The notes below the pieces were generated by a model, which worked only from the letters and a program-made list of their open reading frames with translations, was not told the origin of the DNA and did no database searches. A stretch of 44,970 bases of DNA from Planctomycetota bacterium (GTDB taxonomy: Bacteria > Planctomycetota > Planctomycetia > Pirellulales > UBA1268), in assembly GCA_016872555.1 (NCBI GenBank), contig VGZO01000035.1:1-44970 (forward strand), given 5' to 3'. The translations under genes and the position numbers were made by a program. Positions 31,253 through 39,329 of this stretch are shown piece after piece; the first letter of the stretch is position 1; every line of letters starts with the position of its first letter.

Positions 31253-32179
31253 TCACCACGACTCGATCTGTGGCGCCAATTCGACGCCGAGGCGCTGCCG
31301 GACCTGGGTCCGGACCATTTCGACCAGGGCGCGGACGTCGTCGGAACTGGCGCCGGCCTGGACCGTGACGTAGTTGGCGTGGGTCCCGTGGATGCTCGCG
31401 CCGCCGACGCGCATTCCCCGGCAACCGGCCTGGGCGATGATCGACTCGGCGCTCGCGCCGAGCGGATCCTTGAACAACAGCGCCACGCTCCGCGTCCCCG
31501 AGGGCTGCCCGGCGCGCTCGACGATCCACTGCTTCTGCATCCGCTTGGTGAGCTGATCGGGATCCTCGACGTCGAGTTCCAACCGGCAGCCGAGGACGAT
31601 GCCGTCGTCGAGGTTGCTCCACCGCGACCCGAACGCCAGCCGCGCCCCCTCGCGTTCCTCGACCGAGCCGTCGGCCTGCATCACCGTGACGGCGCGGACG
31701 CGATCACCGATGTCGCCGCCGCGCGCCCCGGCGTTGCCGACCAATGCCCCGCCGACCGTGCCCGGAACCGCCACGAGCGTCTCCAGCCCGGCGAGCCCCG
31801 CCTGGACCGCGGCGGTCACGAGATGGACGAGCTTCGCGCCGGCACCGGCTTCGATCCGGCCGCTTCCCCCGTCGTCGATCGCGATCGCGCAGAACCCGGG
31901 GGCGGAAAGCCGGACCACCAGCCCGGGAAAGCCGGCGTCGGGGACGAGCACGTTGGAACCGCCGCCGATCACCCGCACGGGCAGGCCGAGCTCGGTCGCA
32001 CGGCGCACCAGCCGCGCCAGCGCCTCGCGATCGACCGGTTCGCAGAAATAGCGGGCGGCTCCGCCGACACCGAGCCAGGTGTGGACCGCCAACGGCTCTC
32101 CGGCCCCGACCGCGATCCCGAGGTCGTCGAACGGCGTGGCGGTGGCTGGCCCGGCGGCCGGCACCGACGGCGATGTCAT
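31253..32179 (-). CDS. murB: UDP-N-acetylenolpyruvoylglucosamine reductase MurB
   Basis: The protein is 308 aa. MurB reduces UDP-GlcNAc-enolpyruvate to UDP-MurNAc with NADPH and FAD in peptidoglycan precursor synthesis. The FAD-binding motif IGGGSNVLV is at about 71-79, PGTVGGALVGNAGARGGDIGD is the second conserved block, and the C terminus has KDPLGASAESIIAQAGCRG and THANYVTV. The catalytic Ser block usually reads GSxFKNP; here it appears as GTRSVALLFKDP with a small insertion. It lies between a MurE-like ligase and an FtsQ-like gene, a remnant of the mur/fts cluster. It supports a peptidoglycan wall in this organism. Confidence 0.92.
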   Translation of the reverse strand: MTSPSVPAAGPATATPFDDLGIAVGAGEPLAVHTWLGVGGAARYFCEPVDREALARLVRRATELGLPVRVIGGGSNVLVPDAGFPGLVVRLSAPGFCAIAIDDGGSGRIEAGAGAKLVHLVTAAVQAGLAGLETLVAVPGTVGGALVGNAGARGGDIGDRVRAVTVMQADGSVEEREGARLAFGSRWSNLDDGIVLGCRLELDVEDPDQLTKRMQKQWIVERAGQPSGTRSVALLFKDPLGASAESIIAQAGCRGMRVGGASIHGTHANYVTVQAGASSDDVRALVEMVRTQVRQRLGVELAPQIESW

Positions 32180-32270
32180 GGGATGATCCTCGAACGGTTG
32201 ACGCGACGCTCGGCGCCCGATGACGGCGATTGTCGCCGTCGGCCCGCCGGCTCGGCAAGCCGCCTCGTCG

Positions 32271-33764
32271 TCAGGCCGCGCGGCGCGCGGTGGGATCGGC
32301 CGCCAGTGCGAACCAGCCGGCGACGAGCGAGGCCAGGCCGAGGTGCGGCTCGCCGTCGTCGCCTCCGCCGGGACCGCGGCCGGGGTCGAAGCCCCGGCCG
32401 AGGACGACGACACAGTCGCGCCGGCGGATCCCGGCCAGCAAGCGGTCGACGCGCGCGTAGGCCGCGATCACCGACGGCGAAGGATCGTCGGCCAGGATCC
32501 CGTCGGGCACGACCACGGTCTCGTCGGACCAGCGCGCCACCAGCGCGCGGAACCGGCGCGGCGCGAGCCGGCGGGCCAGGCCGCGCTCGGCGAGGACCAC
32601 GAGCCGTCCGGCAGTCAGGCGGCGGAGGCTGGCGAGCGTCGCGACCAGCGCGTGGCGGCTGCTCGGCTGGTCGATGAACACGTGGCCGTCCTGGCCGCGG
32701 TCGATCCGCTCGACACGGCCGGCGACGCTCCCGATCGACTCGAGCCCGCGGACGACGTCGCTCAAGGCGATGCCGAGGCGGCGGCCGACCGCCGCGGCCA
32801 GCAGGGCATCGCAGACGAAAGCCTGGACGGGCGTGGCGACCGCCACCGGCGCGACCTCGTCGGCCGACTGGAGGAGGAACGTCTGCCCACCGAGCTGGCG
32901 TTCGACCGGGCTCGCCCACAGGGCAAGCCGGCCGCCATCTCCCCGGAGGCCGACGCGGATCGGCGCGGCACCGCCGCGCGCCAGCCACCGGGCGACCAGC
33001 CGCCGCGCGCCGGCGTCGTCGTGGCAGACGACGAGGTCGCCGTCGGGCACGAGGATGTCGAGAAGCCGCGCCTCGAGCGGTGGTGCGGCGCCGCGCCGCC
33101 GCGGCCGCGGCGGCACGACGTTGGTGACGACCGCCGTGGCGCAGCGGATCCCGGCGAGGACGCGCCGCGCGAGCATCGCCGCCGAGACCTCGACGACGAC
33201 ATGGGTGCAGCCGGCTTCGTGGAGCCGCGCCAGGCAGCCCGCCACCGCACTGGGGTCGGTGAGCCGGACGGGCGACGGGCCGGCGGCGTCGGGCTCGAGA
33301 CAGCCGAGGTCGGAGATCACCCCGACGCGGACGCCGGCCTCGGCGAGGATCCCGGCGGTCAGCCAGGCGGTGGTCGTCTTCCCGGCGCTGCCGGCGACGG
33401 CGATCAGGTGCATCGCGTCGGCCGGCGCACCGGCGAGGGCGTGGCAGATGCGGGCCATCGCCTCGTCGGCGTTGGCCACGAGGCACACCGGCGCGCCGTA
33501 CGCAGGCACCATCCGTTCGCTGACGATCCCGACGGCGCCCCGGGCGACGGCTTCGGCGAGCCCCTCGCCCCCTTCGCCGTCGGCCGTCGTCCTGACGACA
33601 TACACGTCGCCCGGGCCGCAGTCGCCGGCACGGTCGTGGCACCCGCGGGCGGGAATGTCGCGCCCGCCGACGAAACGGCAGCGCGGGAGGACGTCGTTGA
33701 GCCTCACCATCCGCCGGACGAACCCGTCGTCGCGGCGCGCGTCGATCCCCTCGTTGCCCGCCAT
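32271..33764 (-). CDS. MurE-like Mur ligase family protein, divergent
   Basis: The protein is 497 aa, close to MurE length. The order of domains fits Mur ligases: an N-terminal UDP-sugar-binding-like part (GDVYVVRTTADGEGGEGLAEAVARGAVGIVSE), the ATP site GSAGKTTTAW with Lys129 (GTNGKTT in typical MurE), a THVVVEVSAAMLARRVL block equivalent to the MurE EVSSHAL region, and the C-terminal domain. Two marks of real MurE are missing: the DHLDYH motif after TN (Thr214-Asn215) is replaced by VVPPRPRRRG, and no DNPR sequence is seen in the C-terminal domain. It could be a paralogue with another acceptor or an inactive ligase. The start is ATG 33764. The gene precedes murB with a 91-base gap. Confidence 0.8.
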   Translation of the reverse strand: MAGNEGIDARRDDGFVRRMVRLNDVLPRCRFVGGRDIPARGCHDRAGDCGPGDVYVVRTTADGEGGEGLAEAVARGAVGIVSERMVPAYGAPVCLVANADEAMARICHALAGAPADAMHLIAVAGSAGKTTTAWLTAGILAEAGVRVGVISDLGCLEPDAAGPSPVRLTDPSAVAGCLARLHEAGCTHVVVEVSAAMLARRVLAGIRCATAVVTNVVPPRPRRRGAAPPLEARLLDILVPDGDLVVCHDDAGARRLVARWLARGGAAPIRVGLRGDGGRLALWASPVERQLGGQTFLLQSADEVAPVAVATPVQAFVCDALLAAAVGRRLGIALSDVVRGLESIGSVAGRVERIDRGQDGHVFIDQPSSRHALVATLASLRRLTAGRLVVLAERGLARRLAPRRFRALVARWSDETVVVPDGILADDPSPSVIAAYARVDRLLAGIRRRDCVVVLGRGFDPGRGPGGGDDGEPHLGLASLVAGWFALAADPTARRAA

Positions 33765-33883
33765 CGTCGCCTCCGTGCGCTCGCCACCGCCGCGACGGCC
33801 GTCCCTCCTTGGACGAGCCTGATGCACCGGCTCCCGCATTGTCGGGAGGCGCGGCACCGGGTCAATGTCGACTCGCGTGGCGC

Positions 33884-33913
33884 TTGCCGGTGTGTCGCGC
33901 GGCGGGGTAGTGT
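33884..33913 (+). promoter_or_regulatory. Weak candidate promoter before the pseudo-receiver gene
   Basis: TTGCCG (33884-33889) and TAGTGT (33908-33913) are separated by 18 bases. If used, translation must start after about 33920, which agrees with the TTG at 33964. Confidence 0.3.
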
Positions 33914-33963
33914 CGCGGCGTTCAACTCCGCCGCGGCCGCCACGCCTTCCGGAGCCACCGGCC

Positions 33964-34800
33964 TTGCCCGTCCTGCCGAGCCCACCGTCGCCCCCCGCGC
34001 GCTTCGCGCTGTGGCTCGGCGCCATCGCCGGGGTGGAGCTGGAGCTGGCCCACGCCTGGCTGGAGACGATTCTCCCCGTCGTCGACGCTCCCGGTCCCGA
34101 GCAGTGGTTCCGGACCGGGGCCGGGCAGCGGCACCCGCCGGCACTGCCGCGGCCCTGGGTGGCGCTGGCTGCATTTCCCCGGCCGGGACTGTGGTCGGTG
34201 GCGGACATGACGGCCGTGGCGGCCAGCCTGCCGCTGGTGCCGCTGGTGGCGGTGACGACGAGCCTCGCCGAGGGGAGCAGGCGGAGCGGCGATTCCCTCG
34301 CCGGGATCGAGGAGGTGCCGTGGGTCGAGCTCCCCGGCCGCGTCTGGGGCTGGGCCAGCGGCGCGGCACGCCCCGCCGGTTGGCTTCCGGCGACGAGCCG
34401 CCGCGACGAACGCTGGCTCGTCGCCCCAAAGCGCCCGGCCACGGCGCGCAGGCCGGTCGCCGTCGCGGCCCCCGGGACGTCGCGGGAACAGCTCTGCGAC
34501 CTGCTCGACGCCGCCGGATTCGCCCCGCAACCACTCGACACGCCGCGCCCCCATCCCGGGTGCCCGGGGCCGGTGATCTGGGATGCCGGGGGGGTCGGGG
34601 AGGAATGTTGTTCCTGGTTGCGCCTCCTCACCGCCGATGGCCGCCGTGACGTCGTCGTCCTCGAGTCGTTTCCACGGGGCGACGGCGTGCGCCTGGCGCT
34701 GGAGGCGGGTGCGGCGGCCGTCCTACCCCGGGTCGTCGCGGCCGAGACGGTCGCCGGCACGCTGGGATGGATCACTGCCCGCGGTGCGGCGCCGGGCTGA
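33964..34800 (+). CDS. Protein with C-terminal pseudo-receiver domain
   Basis: The protein is 278 aa from the chosen TTG start. The first 170 residues have no recognisable family (Trp-rich and Pro-rich). Residues about 175-275 follow the beta/alpha pattern of a response-regulator receiver: VAVAAPGTSREQL, VIWDAGG with an Asp at the phosphoacceptor place, DVVVLESFPRGDGVRLALEAGAAAVLPR. The acidic pair at the first strand is absent and the conserved Lys is Arg, so phosphorylation is doubtful. An ATG at 33865 in the same frame would add 33 Pro/Arg-rich residues, but those codons have many A/T third positions unlike the rest of the gene, and GGAG sits 9 bases before TTG 33964. Confidence 0.6.
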   Translation: MPVLPSPPSPPARFALWLGAIAGVELELAHAWLETILPVVDAPGPEQWFRTGAGQRHPPALPRPWVALAAFPRPGLWSVADMTAVAASLPLVPLVAVTTSLAEGSRRSGDSLAGIEEVPWVELPGRVWGWASGAARPAGWLPATSRRDERWLVAPKRPATARRPVAVAAPGTSREQLCDLLDAAGFAPQPLDTPRPHPGCPGPVIWDAGGVGEECCSWLRLLTADGRRDVVVLESFPRGDGVRLALEAGAAAVLPRVVAAETVAGTLGWITARGAAPG

Positions 34801-34802
34801 CC

Positions 34803-34831
34803 TTGGAGGGGCGTGGCGCCCCGGCTAGCAT
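34803..34831 (+). promoter_or_regulatory. Candidate promoter of the zincin lipoprotein gene
   Basis: TTGGAG (34803-34808) and TAGCAT (34826-34831) have a 17-base spacer and lie about 30 bases before the start codon. Confidence 0.45.
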
Positions 34832-34860
34832 CCGGCCCCCCACAGCCCCGGCGACCGGCC

Positions 34861-35808
34861 ATGCCCCACCAGCTTCCCCGCTCCGCGGCCTTCGGACCGC
34901 GTCCCCGACGGGCACTGCCGCGGAGCGCGATCCGCGTGCCGTTGCTCGGCGCGCTGGTCGTCGCCGGCTGCGCCCACCTCGGATCGCCGCCGGCGTGGGA
35001 CACCGTCGTCCTCGAGACGACGAGTCTCGCCGACCCCCTCGCCTGGCACGGCGGCGAGGGGCTGCCCGACCGGACGCTGGTGATGGCAGGTCAATTGGTC
35101 GTCCACGCCGACTTTCCTCTCGCGGGCCAGCACCGCCTGATCCGCGACCTCGAATCGCTCCGCGCCGACGTCAGCCAGACGCTGTCGTTGCCCGTCTCCG
35201 ACGAACCGGTCCATCTCTACCTGTTCGGCACGCCGACGCGGTACGACGAATTCGCCGCCCGCCGCTTCCCGGGCTTCCCCGTGCGGCGCGCGTTCTTCGT
35301 CGAGACCGACACGACGCTGTCGGTGTTCGCCGCCTGGCAGGACCGGATCGCCGAGGATCTCCGCCACGAGACGACGCACGGCTACCTCCACGCAGTCGTT
35401 CCCACGATCCCACTGTGGCTCGACGAGGGGATCGCCGAGTACTTCGAGCTCCCGCGCGGCGCCCAGGGGGTCCACCGCGAGCACCTCACCCACCTCGCCG
35501 GCCGCCGCGCCGAGGGCACGCTGGCGATCGACCTGGCCCGGCTCGAGCCGCTCGCCGATCCCGGCGAGATGTCGCAGGACGACTACGCCGAGGCGTGGGC
35601 GTGGGTCCACTGGCTCCTCCACTCGACCCCCGCCCGGCGTTGCCTGCTCCAGGATTACCTCACCGACCTGCGCCGTGACGGCTCGACCGCGCCGCTGGCA
35701 GCCCGGCTGACGCACGTCGAGGGCTCGCCGCTGGCCTGCGCCGAGAACCTCCGCCAGCACCTCGCGACGCTCGCCGCCGGCGCCGACAACGCTCCGGTCG
35801 AACCCTGA
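34861..35808 (+). CDS. Lipoprotein with gluzincin-type metalloprotease motif (DUF1570-like)
   Basis: The protein is 315 aa. The N terminus has an Arg-rich region, a hydrophobic core (24-36) and a lipobox VAGC (Cys37), so it is probably a lipoprotein. The zinc motif HETTH (His169, Glu170, His173) is followed 16 residues later by WLDEGIAEYFE, where Glu189 would be the third ligand; this is the gluzincin layout seen in DUF1570-type proteins common in planctomycetes. The preceding segment VHLYLFGTPTRYDEFAARRFPG also fits that family. It is presumed to be an envelope protease with unknown substrate. A hairpin-forming repeat lies 20 bases after the stop. Confidence 0.82.
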   Translation: MPHQLPRSAAFGPRPRRALPRSAIRVPLLGALVVAGCAHLGSPPAWDTVVLETTSLADPLAWHGGEGLPDRTLVMAGQLVVHADFPLAGQHRLIRDLESLRADVSQTLSLPVSDEPVHLYLFGTPTRYDEFAARRFPGFPVRRAFFVETDTTLSVFAAWQDRIAEDLRHETTHGYLHAVVPTIPLWLDEGIAEYFELPRGAQGVHREHLTHLAGRRAEGTLAIDLARLEPLADPGEMSQDDYAEAWAWVHWLLHSTPARRCLLQDYLTDLRRDGSTAPLAARLTHVEGSPLACAENLRQHLATLAAGADNAPVEP

Positions 35809-35828
35809 ACGGCAACGGCGCGGCTCAC

Positions 35829-35899
35829 CTGTCCGTGGACAAAGCCCTCCCTGGCCTTTGTCCACTCAGGCGACCGCGGGAACCGCCGAGGGTTTCCCG
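35829..35899. repeat. Dispersed repeat, copy 1, with a 10-bp hairpin
   Basis: This 71-bp segment matches 38390-38459 in reverse complement. Its core GTGGACAAAG and CTTTGTCCAC can form a perfect 10-bp stem, extended by GCC/GGC pairs. It lies 20 bases after the stop of the zincin gene and in the same relative orientation to a stop codon as the other copy, so it may act as a terminator or mRNA 3'-end stabiliser. It has no U-tract. Confidence 0.75.
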
Positions 35900-35947
35900 G
35901 GTCGCCAGCGGCCGCATCCAGCGGCCGATGACTTTTTCCCCGGGCTG

Positions 35948-36907
35948 TCACGCGTCGGACACCGTCTTGGCGTACACCAGCCCCAGCGCCAGCGGTGCGA
36001 ACCCGAGCTTCGTGTACAGCGCGCAGCCTCCGGGATCGGCTTCGTGCGCCTGTCCTTCGACCATCTCCGCCCCCTCCTGCGCGAGGTCGAACAGCGCCTC
36101 GCCGAGCACGTGGTGCCCGAGGCCGCGGCGCCGAAGCGTTTCCGGCACGGCGACGCCGAGCAGCCCCCAGCGCAGCCCCGGAGCACAGCCCGCCAGTCCG
36201 TGACGGTCCCAGAACGTCGCGCTGGCGGCCACCATCCCGTCGGCGCCGACCAGCTCGTAGCGGCGCAGCGGGAGCCCGACGGTGGTCGCCGCCTCCCACC
36301 AATGCCGGTGCGGCGGCTCGTCGATCGCCCGCAGGAGCATCGAGCGGCGCAGCGCCAGCTGCGTGCGGCTCACCTGGGGGCGGTAGCCGGTGAGGCGGCG
36401 GCCGACGGCGGCGATCCGATCGGCGACGTGGTAGCCGCCGCGGCCGAAGACGCCGGTCAGCGCGGGGCTCGATTCGAGGATCCCCGGCAGATCGGCGCCA
36501 CCGTAGAGGCCGAGGTAGAAGGCGCGCTGCGCGCCTGTGCCGCCCCCCTGCAGCCGCCGCGCGCCGTTGCGGCGGAGATACGCCTCGCAGTGGCCGAGCA
36601 GCTCGTCGGCGATGCCCTCCTTGCGGGCGTGCGGCACCACCGCGACGAGAAACACGATCCCGAGGCCGCGGTCGAGGTTCCGCCCATCGGCGGTCGGGCC
36701 GAACCCGGCGTGGGCGAAGCCGACAGCCCGCGGGCCGTCGAACGCCAGCACCAACCCGGCCGGGTCGAACCACGGCTTGGCGAGGACCGCCCCCTCGATC
36801 AATTCGCTCGTCATCGGCTGCAGGGCACCGGGACCGAGCTCGGCGTCGCGCCACACGTCGGCGAGGCGCGGAGGATCGTCGTTGCGGAAGCAGCGGTACT
36901 CGATCAC
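35948..36907 (-). CDS. Double-GNAT acetyltransferase-like protein
   Basis: The protein is 319 aa with two GNAT-fold halves. The first half (1-155) has VVPHARKEGIADELLGHCEAYLRRNGARRL, with the acetyl-CoA pyrophosphate-binding loop R-K-E-G-I-A; the second (160-319) has VAVPETLRRRGLGHHVLGEALFDLAQEGA, with R-R-R-G-L-G, and ends with ALYTKLGFAPL. Such tandem-GNAT proteins acetylate small molecules or proteins; the substrate is unknown. ATG 36907 overlaps the stop of the Rieske gene (ATGA), so the two are translationally coupled. Confidence 0.85.
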   Translation of the reverse strand: MIEYRCFRNDDPPRLADVWRDAELGPGALQPMTSELIEGAVLAKPWFDPAGLVLAFDGPRAVGFAHAGFGPTADGRNLDRGLGIVFLVAVVPHARKEGIADELLGHCEAYLRRNGARRLQGGGTGAQRAFYLGLYGGADLPGILESSPALTGVFGRGGYHVADRIAAVGRRLTGYRPQVSRTQLALRRSMLLRAIDEPPHRHWWEAATTVGLPLRRYELVGADGMVAASATFWDRHGLAGCAPGLRWGLLGVAVPETLRRRGLGHHVLGEALFDLAQEGAEMVEGQAHEADPGGCALYTKLGFAPLALGLVYAKTVSDA

Positions 36908-37236
36908 GCCGCGTGATCCCCCGACGCGGGCACGAGGCGCACGAGGATCCGCCCGGCCTCCTCACGGACGTCGTGGACGGCCTGCCGGACGGTCGCCGAG
37001 AGGCGGTGGCGGCCGCTGACCGCGTCGAACTGCCAGCCGTGCCACGGGCAGGTGATCACGCCGTTGCACAGCCGCCCCCGGCCGAGCGGGCCTCCCTGGT
37101 GCGGGCAGAGCCCGTCGATCGCCGACCACTGCCCGTCGACATTGGCCAGCGCCACGATCCGGCCGCCCGCGACGCACTCGACGACCTCCCCGGGGGGGCA
37201 GTCGGCGGCGGCGGCGATGTCGATCCAGTCGCTCAC
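36904..37236 (-). CDS. Rieske [2Fe-2S] ferredoxin-like protein
   Basis: The protein is 110 aa. The two Rieske ligand pairs are C-P-H (Cys44, His46) and C-P-W-H (Cys63, His66), with spacing normal for the soluble ferredoxin subunits of oxygenases or the NirD type. It has no signal or membrane helix. It starts with GTG at 37236. No oxygenase gene is next to it; it is coupled to the GNAT gene by a 4-bp overlap. It is probably a small electron carrier of unknown partner. Confidence 0.9.
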   Translation of the reverse strand: MSDWIDIAAAADCPPGEVVECVAGGRIVALANVDGQWSAIDGLCPHQGGPLGRGRLCNGVITCPWHGWQFDAVSGRHRLSATVRQAVHDVREEAGRILVRLVPASGDHAA

Positions 37237-37302
37237 GTCTCGACCGCTCCACCGGGTGCCCCGCGGCGGAGCCCGGCCCGGGGTCAGCGACGCGGGGCCA
37301 CC

Positions 37303-38283
37303 TCAGGCCGTCGTCGTCGTGGGCAGGGCGGGAGCCACCCCGCTTGTCGCCACTGTAGCCTGCGACGACCGTCCCCGCCATCGGCGGTGGACCCACCAAT
37401 ACTGGCCCGGTGCGCGGCGGATCGAGACCTCGAGGAGGCTCGTGTACCACTGCGACAGCGCGTGGAGGCTGGCGACCTCGGGAGTCGCGTCGCGGGGATC
37501 GGCGATTCCCTCGACACGCAGGTCGTAGTCGAACAGGCCGCGGCGCCGCGTCGCCGAGCAGACGAGCACCGGCGCCTCGGCGGAGAGCGCGAACAGTCCG
37601 ATCGCCTTGTGGACGCTTGCCGGCCGGCCGAAGAACTCGACCCAGCACCCCTTCGGCCCCGCCGCCTGATCGCCGAGCAGGCCGATAACGCCATTCTCCT
37701 CGAGGGCCAGCGCCACGTCGGGTGCGCTCCCCTTCTTCGGCAGGATCACCTGCCCGCGCGACTCGCGGAACGCCGTCACGAACCGGTCGAGGAGCGGGTT
37801 GTCGAGCTCGCGGGCCACCGAGAAGATCCGCAGCCCGAACACGCCGAACAGGTACGCGGCCAGCTCGAAGTTGCCGAAGTGGCCGCCGAGGATCACCTTC
37901 GGACGCTCGCTCCACAGCACCCGCACGATCGTCTCCATGTCGGGGATCCGCAGGTGGCGCCGCCAGGTGGTCTTCTGGATCACGCGCGGCGCGTGGGCGA
38001 TCTCCACGACCATCAGCAGGAGGTGCTCCCACATCTGCCTGGTGATCGTCCGGCGGCCGGCGGCGTCGAGCGCGGGAAAGGCCGTCTCGAGGTTTTCCTC
38101 GACGACCGCGCGGCGGATCGGGACCCGCGCTGCGAGCACCGCGGCGATCCCCACCGCGGCGCGCTGGCAGACGTCGCGCGGCAGCGCCTGGACGACGCAG
38201 ATCACGACCCGTACCGCCGCATACACCAGGCGGTCGAGGCAGCGGGTGGCGAGGCTGCGGCGGGGGGTGGCGGGGGCCGACAC
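37303..38283 (-). CDS. LpxL/HtrB-family lysophospholipid or lipid A acyltransferase
   Basis: The protein is 326 aa. The family active-site motif H-x4-E is present as GGHFGNFE (His135, Glu140). Other conserved blocks are LARELDNPLLDRF-like (SVARELDNPLLDRFVTAFRES), GLLGDQAAGPKGCWVEFFGRPASVHKAIGLFAL and QYWWVHRRWR. One hydrophobic segment near the N terminus (about 20-50) would hold it to the inner membrane. LpxL-type enzymes add secondary acyl chains to lipid A; planctomycetes often carry lipid A genes. The start is GTG 38283, with GGAG 7-8 bases upstream. The C-terminal 20 residues are low complexity. Confidence 0.88.
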   Translation of the reverse strand: MSAPATPRRSLATRCLDRLVYAAVRVVICVVQALPRDVCQRAAVGIAAVLAARVPIRRAVVEENLETAFPALDAAGRRTITRQMWEHLLLMVVEIAHAPRVIQKTTWRRHLRIPDMETIVRVLWSERPKVILGGHFGNFELAAYLFGVFGLRIFSVARELDNPLLDRFVTAFRESRGQVILPKKGSAPDVALALEENGVIGLLGDQAAGPKGCWVEFFGRPASVHKAIGLFALSAEAPVLVCSATRRRGLFDYDLRVEGIADPRDATPEVASLHALSQWYTSLLEVSIRRAPGQYWWVHRRWRGRSSQATVATSGVAPALPTTTTA

Positions 38284-38389
38284 GGCCGGGCTCCGGGGGG
38301 GACGACGGGGGGATTGTCGTCACAACAGCCCCGGCGGGACCAGATCAGCCTGCCGCGCCGGCGCGGTCCACCGGGCTGCCGCTCTCCAT

Positions 38390-38459
38390 CGTGAAACCCG
38401 CGGCGTTTGCCACGGTCGCCTGAGTGGACACGGCCTCATTGGGCTTTGTCCACGGACAG
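38390..38459. repeat. Dispersed repeat, copy 2 (inverted relative to copy 1)
   Basis: This 70-bp segment is the imperfect reverse complement of 35829-35899. The hairpin core is kept but imperfect: GTGGACA and the opposing TGTCCAC still pair, with two mismatched or wobble positions and a GCC/GGC extension around a short loop. On the minus strand it begins immediately after the stop codon of the CPBP protease gene (38460), the same relation to a gene end as copy 1. Confidence 0.75.
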
Positions 38460-39287
38460 TCAGCCCTTGACCGGCCCGCCACCGGCGAGGACCAGAGCGA
38501 TGCTGGCGGCGTTGAACAGCCCGTGCAGGACGACGGCCGGCAGAAGCGAACCGGTGCGGAACACGATCCCCCCCAACACCATCCCGAACAGTGCCAGCGG
38601 CACCGGCGCCAGTCCCTGCCCGGCATGGGCGAGGCCGAAGGCCAGCGCCTGGAGGCAGATCGCCGCCCCGGCATCACCGCCGAAGCGCTCGACGAGCCAG
38701 CCCTGCAACACCCGGCGGAAGAGAAACTCCTCGACCAGCGGGGCGACGACCACTGCCGACAGGATCACCAGCGCGATCGCCGCGGGATCTCGATGGGTGG
38801 AGACGTAGTCGATGATCGGGTGGGCATAGGGCTGGATCCGGTCGAGGAGCGTGGCCAGCGCCAGCAGCGGCCACAACACCAGCCCCAAGCCGATCACGGC
38901 GAGCCGCAGGTCGTGCCGCCAGTCGGCCACCGTCATCCCCAGCTCGTCCCACGTCGCCCCGCGCGAGCGCAGGTGCCACAAGCCGACCAGCGCCGCCACC
39001 GTCATCCCGACGATGCTCGCCGCCAAGCGCGACGACAGCGGCGCGTCTTCGGGCACGACCGCGGCGGCGAGCACCTGGGTGACGATCACCGTGGCGAACA
39101 CCGCCGCCACGTCAACGCCGCTCCACCGCGCCGGTGGCGCGATCCGCGCCGCGAGGAGCGGCAGACCGCGACGGAGCCGCGCCGCCAGCGCCCAGCCGAC
39201 GACGAGGCTCGCCAGCGCCGCGGCGACCCAGAGGCCGGCGACGACCGGCGAACCCGCTTGGTCGAGAGGTTGTTCGAGCTGCTGCAT
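38460..39287 (-). CDS. CPBP-family intramembrane metalloprotease
   Basis: The protein is 275 aa with about seven or eight hydrophobic segments. The CPBP (CAAX protease/bacteriocin-processing, ABI) motifs are EE-x3-R (Glu186, Glu187, Arg191 in VEEFLFRR), FGLAHAG (His221) and HGLFNA (His255, Asn259). The family cleaves membrane proteins or peptides; eukaryotic Rce1 is a relative. The substrate is unknown. ATG 39287 is preferred over a TTG at 39293. The stop codon abuts a dispersed hairpin repeat. Confidence 0.9.
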   Translation of the reverse strand: MQQLEQPLDQAGSPVVAGLWVAAALASLVVGWALAARLRRGLPLLAARIAPPARWSGVDVAAVFATVIVTQVLAAAVVPEDAPLSSRLAASIVGMTVAALVGLWHLRSRGATWDELGMTVADWRHDLRLAVIGLGLVLWPLLALATLLDRIQPYAHPIIDYVSTHRDPAAIALVILSAVVVAPLVEEFLFRRVLQGWLVERFGGDAGAAICLQALAFGLAHAGQGLAPVPLALFGMVLGGIVFRTGSLLPAVVLHGLFNAASIALVLAGGGPVKG

Positions 39288-39329
39288 GACCAATCCGTGG
39301 CGGGCGCCGGCGCCCGTCGCTCCGTGCTG

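Noticed and set aside
33865-33963. ATG 33865 as the start of the pseudo-receiver gene
   Set aside because: About a third of these codons end in A or T, unlike the rest of the gene, and a candidate promoter overlaps the stretch.
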